DNA of 64,000 nt, from assembly GCA_030762175.1 (NCBI GenBank), contig CM060846.1:310158512-310222511 (forward strand), in the 5' to 3' direction. This document shows positions 24,243-34,140 of the stretch, one piece after another. The notes beneath the pieces are model-generated. The model worked only from the letters and a program-made list of their open reading frames with translations, did not search any database and was not told where the DNA came from. A program made the translations under genes and the position numbers. Within the stretch, counting starts at the first letter, position 1, and every line of letters starts with the position of its first letter. Source of the DNA: Metallyticus violacea. Lineage: Eukaryota > Arthropoda > Insecta > Mantodea > Metallyticidae.

Positions 24243-25525
24243 GAACAGCGAGGCAGGTCAGTATGACCACTATAAATTTATAACATAACTACGCAATAAA
24301 CTTTCGAAAAATGACCAACACTATAGTTACAGTAATCAACAATGTGCGCAGCGAAATATCGGCTCACTTTTGAGACCCGGCATGCGTGGTTACTATACTT
24401 TTTTATCTGTAAACATTACATTCCCATTTAGGTAGTGTTATGTGTTCAAGACGGTCGATTGAAATCATGTAACGTCAACGGGGCTTTTCGGATGACGAAA
24501 TTCACGCGCTTTTTTCGAGAGTTACGATGTTGAACCAGAAATTGACCCATCAGACCAGGGTAGTGAATTTATGCCAAAACTAGTGACAGTGATGTAAATG
24601 TTATGAGGACTCCTTATCTGAAGCGGGTGCTGGTGTTAATTTTCCTCAATCATTGCCTCAGTCATCGCAGCAGGACCAGTCTCCATCAGGTTCCTCCACA
24701 GTGAAAATGGTGGCTAGAGACGTGTCTGAATGGGAGGTTATCAACATTTTTTCGTCAGGAAGAAGGGCTACTGTAAATGTCCTAAAAGAGCTAAGAGGTC
24801 CAAATATATATGCTTTCCAACTAGTGGATGACCTTACCATCAGTGCTTTTCGTCTACTTTTTTATGAATCGATGCTTCTTCTCATAAAGAAGTATACAAA
24901 TACCAGTGAACTGTTTCAATCGAGGAACTAGAGAAGATGATCGCCATCATATACACCCGAGGAGTAATTTGTAGGAAAATTGTGTCAGTAGATGATCTTC
25001 GATCGCATTCTAGGGGACCTACATTCATCAAGGACACAATGTCATGGGATAGATTTCAGGAGCTTCTTAGATTTCTCCGATTTGATGAGAAATTCACCCG
25101 AGCTGAAATATTCCAAACTGATAAGTTCACGCTTGTATCTGATATTTGGAATAGATTTATGGAAAACTGTCTCCGTTGTTATTGTCCAGGGGAAAATATA
25201 ACTTGATGAGTAATCACTTCCAAGCAAAACTAGGTGCAGGTTTACCCAATGTATGCCCAACAAACCTGACAAATATGTTCTGAAATCTGGATCGTAGCCG
25301 ATGTAAAATCAAAATAAATAAGTAATGTCATACCATACATAGGTAAATATGATGCACGTCCGGAGAATCAAACTCTAGGGGAATATATCTTTCTACACCT
25401 AATGGAGCCGTTTCTAAATCAAGGAAGAGGCGTGCCGACAGACATCTTCTTCGCATCTCTTCCACTTGCCAAGAAGCTCCAATAGAAGAAAAGGTTATTG
25501 ATGGAAACAATGAACAAAATTCGTC

Positions 25526-25536
25526 GTGAAATTGCT
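25526..25536 (+). repeat. Target-site duplication of the nested SINE-A (left)
   Basis: GTGAAATTGCT, repeated exactly at 25850-25860 on the other side of the SINE. Confidence 0.95.
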
Positions 25537-25540
25537 TTAT

Positions 25541-25849
25541 TTTTTTTTTTTTTTTTTTTGAATGATTTATTTATGGACGCTCTTTAACACCTCAGGTCAT
25601 CAGAGTCCCATTCAACTCGGGCGTGAAATGGCCGACAAATTTTGCTCAGAGGCCTCTCTTTCAGGCTTGAGGTTTTTTTTCGTGCCGTAAATGTACGACA
25701 CGGGACCCACGGCTTTACTTCCCTTCCGAAGGAAGCCATACTATGATTTTTACGCCCCGAAAAAATCCATCGGTCCTGGCCGGGTTCGAACCCACGATCT
25801 TGGGTTTAGGAGGCAAGTATGGTAACCACTACACCACCAGGACCGACAA
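25541..25849 (-). repeat. SINE family A, full length, inside piggyBac copy 1
   Basis: Reading on the minus strand from 25849: GGTCCTGGTGGTGTAGTGGT (head and box A), TTGCCTCCTAAACCC, GTGGGTTCGAACCCGGCCAG (box B, about 25781-25800), body, GACCTGAGGTGTTAAAGAGC, and a poly-A tail (poly-T at 25541-25559). It is the best-preserved SINE-A here. The tRNA-like head still has complementary ends (GGTCC...GGACC). Confidence 0.95.
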
Positions 25850-25860
25850 GTGAAATTGCT
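25850..25860 (+). repeat. Target-site duplication of the nested SINE-A (right)
   Basis: Exact 11-bp match to 25526-25536. Confidence 0.95.
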
Positions 25861-26767
25861 AATGAGATAAAAAAGGTGAATGCACCACTTCACTGCACCA
25901 CTACCTTGAAATCGACTGATGGCAGAGATTCCACCTTGACTGTTTACCAAGCAAAGAAAAATAAAAAGGTCCTACTACGTGGCAGTGATCAAAGAGAATA
26001 AGAAGGAACCAGGAACTATAACCTTCTACAATAACACAAAATATGTCGTACATGTCATTAGCCAGATGACTCGTAAATATTGAACTAAAGTAACATGTAG
26101 AACATGACCAATGTAAGTTTTCTACAATATGCTGGACATGGCAGCAATCAATGCACGGGTCAGATATATTGAGGTAAAGAACAGAAAGAAGAAAAGAAAG
26201 CAGTTCATCCTTCAGCTGGTGACTGAACTGAAGGGGGAAAATGCAAGTAGAAGAACAACAAGAGGGAGAGAATGAATGGCACATGCCTTCCAAAAAGCGA
26301 AATAAATGCCAAATCAGTCTGTGTGAAGTAAACAAGACGAGGATTTTTGTGAGAAGTGTTGCAAAGTTGTGTGTGAAAATGTGTATAAAAAGTATAGATC
26401 ATCTGTGCAACATGCGTATAGGCGTTCAGAAAAAAGTGGCATAATCCTTCAAATAAATGTGCTTAAGTAAGAAAAACTAAGAGTTTTAATACAGTCATGG
26501 ACTGAAAAGCAAAGGCTAAATTTTCAGATTAAGAATAATATATAAATCTTGCAAGTTAAATATTTAAGCATAATTTAATATCAATTTTATTGTTCTGAAA
26601 GCATTTGTACATTCAAACAAAGTTATTCGTTAGTAAAATAATAAAGTTCCGCATATCTATATAGCGAGGGTCATAATGACCCTTTCGCTGTTCTTGGTAC
26701 GTCAGATTCTTTGCTGTTATAATGTTGAATGAACAATATCTAAGGAATTAATTTTGAAATATGGTCC

Positions 26768-27195
26768 CTCACCGAGATTCAGGCGGTAACACTTTGGATC
26801 CGCATTCGGAAGGTACCAGTTCAAATCCGTTGGAGCCGCCATCAGACCTTCTGGTTTTTCGTGGTTTCCCCTGGATGCTTACAGATCCAGAGGTATTTAC
26901 TTTCCATATATTTCCGATCATTTAATATCATTTCCCTCTGTTAGTTTGTAACAGGATCAAAAGTCTAGGGCGAGATATAGCGGTTGCTTGAGCTTGTGCT
27001 CGAACATCTTGGAGAGGAGGCTCCAGCGGCGTTGGGATGCTTTATCTGTGCAACATATTAGGGCCAGTCCCTGTCCCGATGTCTTCCTCATCTCAAACTA
27101 TCCTTTCGAAGATGCCTTCATTGGAGTGTAGGCACATACGACTAGCAATGAACAAGGCTGAAGTACCCCGTTCCGCCTCAAAGATCCCATCTCCG
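26768..27195 (+). repeat. SINE family C, long copy
   Basis: A tRNA-like head (GAGATTCAGGCGGTAACACT; box B-like CCAGTTCAAATCCGTTGG) is followed by CGTGGTTTCCCC. The distal part, GAGGAGGCTCCAGCGGCGT ... GTAGGCACATACGACTAGCA and AGGCTGAAGTAC, is shared with 50925-51190. The copies at 26.8, 28.4 and 50.9 kb together define the family. Confidence 0.65.
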
Positions 27196-28399
27196 ATCTT
27201 CTAATTTGTCTACTGTGGACATTTTATGTGGGATGGAATGTTTGACCTTATTTAAAAAACTCCTATTGAACCAAAAGAGGATAATTGCATTAGAAGAAAA
27301 CACTAAAGATAATCCTGACCGCTTTAAACAGTTTGCGTACCGATGATGTAACCATTATGTAGAGCTCAATGGTGAAAGTTTTGAACCTGTTGTAATACAA
27401 GTGGTTGTAAATGTTTGTAAGTTAGTCAAAGGAAATTCTTTACGTTACTTAGATGTTATGCCCTCAGAAAACAATGACTTATGCAAAAACATGTCATTAA
27501 GTAATTTTTTTTTCTGGTCTCTCAAAGTTTGTCGTTTAATTTTCTATACCCTGTATATCTATGATGTTGTTCTTGTTATCATGGTTTTCTGTTGTAATTG
27601 CAGTGGTATTAATATTTAAGCTGTGCTATTTTGATGCAGAATTCCTAAAGAATAGTTCAAATGAAATTAATTTCTATAGTCCTTACATGTACAACAAATT
27701 TCAGGTATATACAAAACAAATAGTCAGTGAACAAGGTATGATTATCATTGCATTATTAACTAATGCTTTTTTGTCATTTTTTGCAAACTGCAAAGGCGTT
27801 ATTGTTGTACTCTTGTGTTAAGTTTCCCGTAGCAAGTTCCTGTGTTGATAATTATCTTCAAATTTCAAGAAAAATATTTTACATTTGTCGTACCCATTCT
27901 CTCACAGTGACCTACTGTAGATGTGGATCTCGCTATTCTACATCGTCTGTTTTTTCATATTCCAGCTGCCAAACCCTTCAGAGGGGCAGCCGTGCGCTCT
28001 CTCATCGGTAATGATATTGCCGAATTACCAAACTGACATGTTTTGTTTTCAAGCGCAAAGCCCCTTAGACGCTTACAGTTTTCCGCTTTATCCTACATTA
28101 AGCACGGAGAAGAGCCCTTGGTACCACTCTTAGCGCCGCCAAAAGATGTGGACATCTTTGGAAGGAAGAAATGAAATGACTGACCGGCCCACGGAGTAAA
28201 TTTTCCATAGATGGTAAGCCTCAGATGCCGGCTGACCAGGGTTCGCCACCCCGTTAACACCAAGGTATCATTCAAGAATGGTTCTGAACGCGCCAGACGC
28301 TAGGGCTTGAGCTTTTCCTTGATGCAATTTACTGCCACGCTGCATGGCAGCAACCTGCATTGCCTGTAACTATGGAATAAAATTAGATGAAATGGCAAA
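27196..28399. other. Unrecognised non-coding DNA
   Basis: Apart from a weak candidate exon at 27966-28007, nothing was recognised. The 28140-28330 part is GC-richer and may be further degraded SINE. Confidence 0.35.
27966..28007 (+). CDS. Weak candidate 42-nt exon
   Basis: TTTTTTCATATTCCAG is a good acceptor. The next 42 bases are 14 open codons (LPNPSEGQPCALSS) ending at TCG|GTAATG, a mediocre donor. Composition shifts to GC-rich exactly at the acceptor. The peptide is not recognised, and the same block could be repeat sequence. Confidence 0.2.
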
Positions 28400-28542
28400 G
28401 CCGAGAATTCCTGGAAAGCAAATATCCATCCTAATATTCGCCTGAGTGACCTAGGGAAACCACGAGAAAACACAAGAGCAGTATTGTCAGCCCCAACGGA
28501 TCTGAATGCGGGAGTTTTACCATCTGAGCTACTCCACTGGTT
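28400..28542 (-). repeat. SINE family C, partial
   Basis: On the minus strand: GTAGCTCAGATGGTAAAACT (box A-like), GCATTCAGATCCGTTGGGG, and CTCGTGGTTTCCCTAGG, matching the proximal half of 26768-26900. Confidence 0.6.
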
Positions 28543-31500
28543 ATCACTGCTTTAACATGTACTGATATAGCTTTAAGTTCTTCAAAAATATTTCCGCCTG
28601 CTCTATCATGCAACTCCATGTGACCTCCCGTTCCTCTAAGAAAAGCTACGGCTGAAAATTGGAACTTTGATAAGCATCGCTATCATTAATCATTACGTTG
28701 CATTTTCCAAGTTCATAACGGTTTTTGCAAAGTCATTAATATTCCCTTCGGAAAAGGAATGGAAGACCGAGAAGTTCAGAAGTTTAGGGTAATGTGTTTC
28801 CCCGAGGCGGAATGCCTTAGTAACAAATGACATGTTTATTTTTATCTGTGTTTACTGCTATGAGAGGAATTTCGTGTACCTCAATGTGACTGCGAAATAG
28901 TATTTGCTGTTCCCTATCTTTGCAGTGATGTCAATCTTAATATAAGCCCTGGAAGTATTTATAGCAATGCTTTTCGCCTATAACGAATATCTTTATCTTC
29001 TTATGCCAGCTTCCGGAAGGTACTAGAGCAACCATGAACGGAAAAATTGAGAATTTATTATATAAATCGGTGAAATTCTTATTTCTTGCTCGTATGATGC
29101 AAGCAAATAATTGGGAAACAATGCCACTATCATGACCTGTTATTTTAAACCCAAAACACCATAGAAGCGCTTATAAATCCTGAACTTGACAACTATGGTG
29201 TTATGCTTACCACATTTCCATAGTTTATTCAACAGTAGTGGTTCAACCCGCAATGAAAGTTTTCGAATTTATCTTAATATACAAAAGATAGATAGCGTGA
29301 AAGTCAAGTGTAAAAACATCATTCCTAGTGGAACATTGGTAGTTATTATTGAGATTTAAAGAAAATTATAAATCAATGCTAGTTGTAATATCGTATTTCA
29401 AAAGCAGAAACATATAGCGCACATGAATAATTAAATTATAAGATACTAAATGCAAATGCATAAATTGTACTAATGTACGTGACCAGTAAACGTAAAGAAC
29501 TCTCCAACGTATTATCTTATAGAAGAAAAAAGCAAGCTAGAACAAGAACTACAAAGACAGAATGAAGAAAGCATAAAATAATGGAGAAAAAATGTTGAAA
29601 AGGTCTACCAAACCGACTACCACCCCAGAAGGACCACCTGGTTGGCGCTAATTACTCATTACATAACATTAATCTCTGCTTTCCAGGACCCTATTACACA
29701 AAAGTAAAGTATGGTCTTGTAACTTTCTGTTCCATGAAAGAAGTGCAACATTTGTAAAGTATCATTAAAGGTTGTGAGTGACGTCATATAAGAGCAAGAT
29801 GGAGGAACAGCTGTTTGCCATACGTTCACATGTCTTGAATTAGGTTACGTCCACTCCTTAGGGATTTTTAATGTACCGAGTGCATTATTGCCATTCCTGC
29901 TAAATGGATCTTGTATTCATTCTCAGATATAATGATAATTTAAATACTTTATTATGCATTTATTGATATTTAAGAGACGACAGTCTCTTATGGCTGCATT
30001 TAGGAGCATCAATTTCAGTCGTCGAGAGATGACAGAAAATTCGAGCTTCGCGGTTGCTCTTGATCATTTATTTTATCAGCCCTTTTCATCATTTGTATTT
30101 ATTTATTTCATTGTCTATATTGCTTAGCAACCACTCTCTCATTACAAACAAAAATTGGAAAAATAGTGTCAAAAGATTATTTTAAAAGAGAATGAAGAAT
30201 GAAAGGAAATAATTTTCGTGGCACGTAGGAAGAACCTTAAAAATATATTAATTAAGATGCTTGTCTGAAATATGTGCTTGAAACAGGAAATGCTAATATT
30301 AGTCATAAACTGTACTTTGATTGCACTTGACCTAACTTCATCATTGTACTCAAATGCTCATTTATTCTTTCTTTATACATGTTTCTGCTCATCATTATAA
30401 TCCCTTTCACTAATACTTAGCACATTTAGGTCAAATGACTTCCAAAATAATTAAACAGATAATAAATGTTATGCTAGTACTTGAAGTAATTAATATTCCT
30501 AAACTTATAGATAAATTTATACAAATTACAGTGCCCGACTAATACATTACTTTTGTGGAACAGAACTTGGAAAATGCTCTTGTGCATTTGCAAGCACGAA
30601 CTTGTAAGTACAAGTGTAGCAGAAACCTTTGTGAAACAGAATTTTACTAATAACTACAAGTTACAAATCCATACACTTGTAATGAATTAGAATATACTTT
30701 TATGGAACAGGGCCCAGTCGGATTAAATATCTCTTCACTTCTTTCAGAAAAATAGGCATGCATGCGGAAAATAAAACCCTTCATAGCAGAAAACTTGGAA
30801 AGAACGAGTTTGAAAAAAATTAATAAAAGCAACAAAATTAGATCATCATGGATTTTTTAACATTTTTACGAAAATTGCTAAGAAGTGTAACGCATGTTGC
30901 AAGAGATAGCCTGAAATTACATACTAGACTTATGCCTAGCAATTTCGGGAAAATGAAAGTAAGTCCTAATGGTAAAGTTTAAACAACTTTGTTCCATTAG
31001 ACATAAATCACATTAGTTCTGGTTCTTTCAAATCTGTCCGATGATCTCCAAGTTTCTGGAAACTTTGAAGTAGTTTGAACTGAAGACACTGCGTGGTAGG
31101 CAAGGTAGTAAAGACGTGTTTTTAATTAAGATTTCAGGCTCTACTGCTACCTTCACAGTCGCACAACCAGGAGGTCTTCCTATAGACGCAAAAGGACCCT
31201 TCCGAGCGTGACAAATATTTCAAGATCCAAAAGCATGCGATTTAATGGAGTAAAACCCCCGTGGAGCGCATTTTGTCTCTCTCGCGCTTCTCTCCCCGTC
31301 CCTTTTTCTTCGGATGAGTTTCTCGGCAAAGGGGAACTCAGTAGGAGCTATGGAAAAAGAAAGAAATGTCTATAATACGCACCGTGTTTTATTATAAGCT
31401 CTAGGTATGCCTTACAGAGAGGAAAGGGAACTGAGTAGGCGGGTGGTATAAGTTGCTAGGGAAACGGCATGTTGGCCAGTTGCTTTATTCGCTATGGCAT

Positions 31501-33060
31501 CTCACAGTGCTTGAGGGGCCACGCATCACAGAAACAGCACAAGAAGCGAGGAGTGAATGAGCTGTCGCACAATTCCTCTAAAAGGAAATCCCTTTAAATT
31601 CATAACTATGAAATATAAAGAATGAATTAAAAGTTTTGAAAAAAAGACCTTTGTACACGATATCTAAAACGTTCTTTCGCATCTGACTGTCGTTTTATTC
31701 GTGCTTTCAACTGCTCTCGGTATCTCGCTGAGCTTGTATGTTCCTTAGTACGTGCTTGTTTTCCGCCACTTTTATCTTATAAGAACTCTTGATTGAAAAG
31801 ATTCATATCATGTTTTAACTCGTGTTTAACTCGCCAGCGCAAGACACGTGACACAATTACAACAGAACTACTTAAGTTTTCTTCTGTCATATCCTCATTT
31901 ATTTATTTTTGTTTCTACAAACGGATTTGATAACAATTTAATTTTACAGATTTTGACAACGGTTAGCAGAAATACACAAATTATTATAACAATTTACTGC
32001 GCCTTTAAACCCATACTATAGCACGTGACAAGCCTTTATGATCTTTTTCTGAAACTAAAATTACATTCATTCAGTTGCTTGTGTTTCGTTTATATAATAC
32101 GCGCTAAGAATACAGTGTGCCATAGTTCGCTCAGGAAAACAACGTTGTCACGTCTTTGGAATCTCTTTTACTACTGTTTAGTGCTAATAGATTGTGCAGG
32201 ATATTTGACGTATAAAAGTGTAAAAGTGACAACACTGGAGAATTTAGACAAAAGCGATAACACTAGACACAGGGATCTCGGTAGGATGGGGCGATGTCAT
32301 TAAGGTTTGTCCCGCAATTTCAACAGACATTATTCACAGGCTTGCCGTCATGTTTTTCTTTTACTACCTTCTTCTGTCATATATAATCAGTCTATTATTG
32401 CTGTTTTACTTCCGCGATTTCTGTTTGTTAATAATCCGTCAATATAGGTAAATATATTTATGGTTAGAATACGGTTTTTGGACTTAACGAAATATTAACA
32501 AATCATTGGTGGTATGTATTATGGGAAAACCTTTATTTTTAATTCATTGAAAATGTATGCTTCCACCACACATACATAATTTCTGCTTTGACTTTTAGCC
32601 TATACAGGGAGTTCATCTTTGACAGCGACTTCGAAAGCGCAATTCTTTAAGAAGAGTGTTGTTATGTTCTTCATTCGATTGTTTATCAGGATTTCTAGTT
32701 GGTGAAAGCGTTCGGAATTTCTGTTGCTCTCTTTAACGGCAAGTTCAAGCTGAACAATATTAGTTGTAAGTTTCTATAAAGCTTTTCAGTGCACAATTCA
32801 GTTTCTTGTGGACTATGCATAATATAACAAGCGGAGGCTAGGCTTACTACATATCGTTTGGTGCATACAGAGAACTGGAGAAGATCTTGCAGCAACTGCA
32901 CATGCGTACATTTTAAAATTCCTGGCCATTTCAGAATTTAGGATGGGTCTGACCTAATAAACACTCAATACTATACTTTCCCTCCATTCAAGGTAACTCT
33001 CGGATCTTGAGAAAACTGGATGAAAGAAACCATGCACACAAGACAACGTGAGCAACTTGT
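28543..33060. other. AT-rich non-coding DNA
   Basis: About 4.5 kb without a recognised gene, apart from one dispersed repeat at 32232-32345. Confidence 0.45.
32232..32345 (+). repeat. Unclassified dispersed repeat, copy 1
   Basis: Collinear with 39382-39495: ACACTGG, TTAGAYRAAAGCGATAACAC, then CGGTAGGMTGGGG, GTYATTAA and TTTGYCCSG blocks, followed by weaker similarity. No coding content. Confidence 0.65.
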
Positions 33061-34042
33061 ACGGCTTACGGATGGATCCCGTAATGGGATACTATCGGTT
33101 TAGGCATATATGGCCTATCTCCAAGGACCAACATCAGCGAATGTAGGCTTTCAGATATAACTAAGCAGAAATAACTAAAGGTATCTTCGGGCTGTTATGC
33201 CGTAGTCTGCTGGAGATAGGTGTTCCAGTTGTTTCGTCCACAACTGAGGTGCGGGACTCTTTATCTGCAACAGACTAGGCATAACAGCCCGAAGATACCT
33301 TTAGTTATATCAGTATAAGCCTTGGCAAATACTGCAGAGTTTTTCGGACAGAAGTATTTGCTATCCTAAATTGTGCCTTTAGAGGACTTGAGAAGGGTTA
33401 TCACCAAAGACGAATTCTCATCCTCTCAGATGGTCAAAGTGCTTTAAAAGCACGTTCTAAACTGACGTGGGAATGCCTAAATGTCCTGTCTGCCCTGACA
33501 TCTCGCAACAGGCTGGAACTGCGGTGGGTGCCGGGGCACCAGGGTATTTATGCGAATGAGAAAGCAGATCAGTTGGCAAAAAAGGGTCTGATACACCGTT
33601 CTTTTGCCCTGAATCCGCGGTTGGAATCAGTACTATAATGCTAAGACCGCGGTTAAAACATGGACTGGGGACAGACACCAACTAAGGTGTCAAACTTGTC
33701 CTGGACAAAGGCAAGCTAAGAATTTGGTCCTAGGTTCTAGCAACACTCGTTCCACATCTCTTCTAAAATTGGATAGAAGAGGAATAAGGAAAGTAATTGC
33801 GTTAATAACTGAATATGGTCACTTCAGGAAACATCTACGAAAAGTGGGTTCTATAAAGATAAACTTACTTGTAGAATGTGTAAACAGGATGAGGAATCTC
33901 CTCACATATCCTGTTTGAGTGTCCATTCCTAGTAAGAAAGAGACTTCCTGTTTCTATAACCAGGGAAGACCTGGGAATGGACGCTAATATTGGAACCAAA
34001 ATACTGCGACTTGTTCAAGGAACAGATTTTGGGAAACAATGA
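33061..34042 (+). pseudogene. Non-LTR retrotransposon ORF2 3' end (RNase H and C-terminal finger)
   Basis: The + strand encodes the tail of an I/Jockey-like LINE ORF2. The RNase H domain starts at TDGSRNG (about 33068) and continues after a frameshift as GLGIYG. It is split by an insert (33159-33309) and resumes with SLGKYC-RVFRTEVFAIL. It then gives ILSDGQSALKA (catalytic Asp region, about 33415) and LRWVPGHQGIYANEKADQLA (about 33515-33580), the classic final RNase H motif with HQG and ADQLA. After about 33610 there are stops and shifts. A C-x-x-C then H-I-L-F-E-C finger lies near 33870-33925, and a stop codon is at 34040-34042. The reverse transcriptase is missing, so this is a 5'-truncated dead copy. 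Confidence 0.8.
33159..33309. mobile_element. Small inverted-repeat (MITE-like) insert in the RNase H region
   Basis: Arms 33171-33212 and 33268-33308 are inverted copies of about 41 bp (31 bp exact from ATAACTAAAGGTATCTTCGG; then one indel and one mismatch) around a loop of about 55 bp. It interrupts the RNase H reading, and removing it restores domain continuity. The flanks TCAGATAT (33151-33158) and TCAGTAT (33310-33316) look like an imperfect 7-8 bp target duplication. Confidence 0.7.
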
Positions 34043-34140
34043 AGGGGTCTATTCCTATAGGGTAGCGTAATAAGCCTTATAGACTGACGTGCCGGAGGTC
34101 TTTTAAATTCCATTAAACCCCCTTTATTCAATCTAATCTA
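34043..34140 (+). repeat. LINE 3' UTR and tail
   Basis: Follows the ORF2 stop and ends in TTCAATCTAATCTAATG rather than poly-A. A similar short TAATCTAATCTA ending occurs near 51630. Confidence 0.5.

Larger units (their letters stand above)
24653..26455 (+). pseudogene. piggyBac-family transposase pseudogene, copy 1
   Basis: A run at 24937-25206 matches the DDE_Tnp_1_7 catalytic domain start: a YTRG...WGP-like segment, then TMS-x-DRF-x-E-x-LRFLRFD, then TDKFTLVSDIWNRF-x-E-N-C and a CPGENIT-like block. The reading frame shifts just before 24937, where copy 2 is open. After 25206 there are stops, and SINE-A interrupts at 25541-25849. The downstream part (25880-26200) keeps LTVYQAKKNKKVLL, EFYNNTK-like and VFYNMLDMAAINAR blocks. 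The expected aspartate motif of the last catalytic segment (family pattern GVDxLDQM) reads VHVISQM, so the catalytic Asp is lost. A C-terminal Cys-rich finger (about 26300-26400) is split by a frameshift. The element is dead and shares these defects with copy 2. Confidence 0.75.
24243..26701 (+). mobile_element. piggyBac-like element, copy 1 (inactive)
   Basis: Both ends carry the same imperfect inverted sequence. The left end has AGAACAGCGAGGC then GGTCAGTATGACC (about 24242-24267). The right end is the inverse, GGGTCATAATGACCCTTTCG followed by CTGTTCTTGG (about 26668-26697). The GGTCATTATGACC core is itself palindromic. The termini extend somewhat further out, and a TTAA at 26748-26751 may be the right target site. 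No matching left TTAA was found. The interior codes for a broken DDE_Tnp_1_7 transposase and holds one SINE-A. A close relative lies inverted at 62080-64000. Confidence 0.75.

Noticed and set aside
25901..26402. 144- and 65-codon minus-strand frames, nearly identical to plus-strand frames at 62406-62907
   Set aside because: They are antisense shadows of the piggyBac C-terminal region. The sense strand shows the family motifs.
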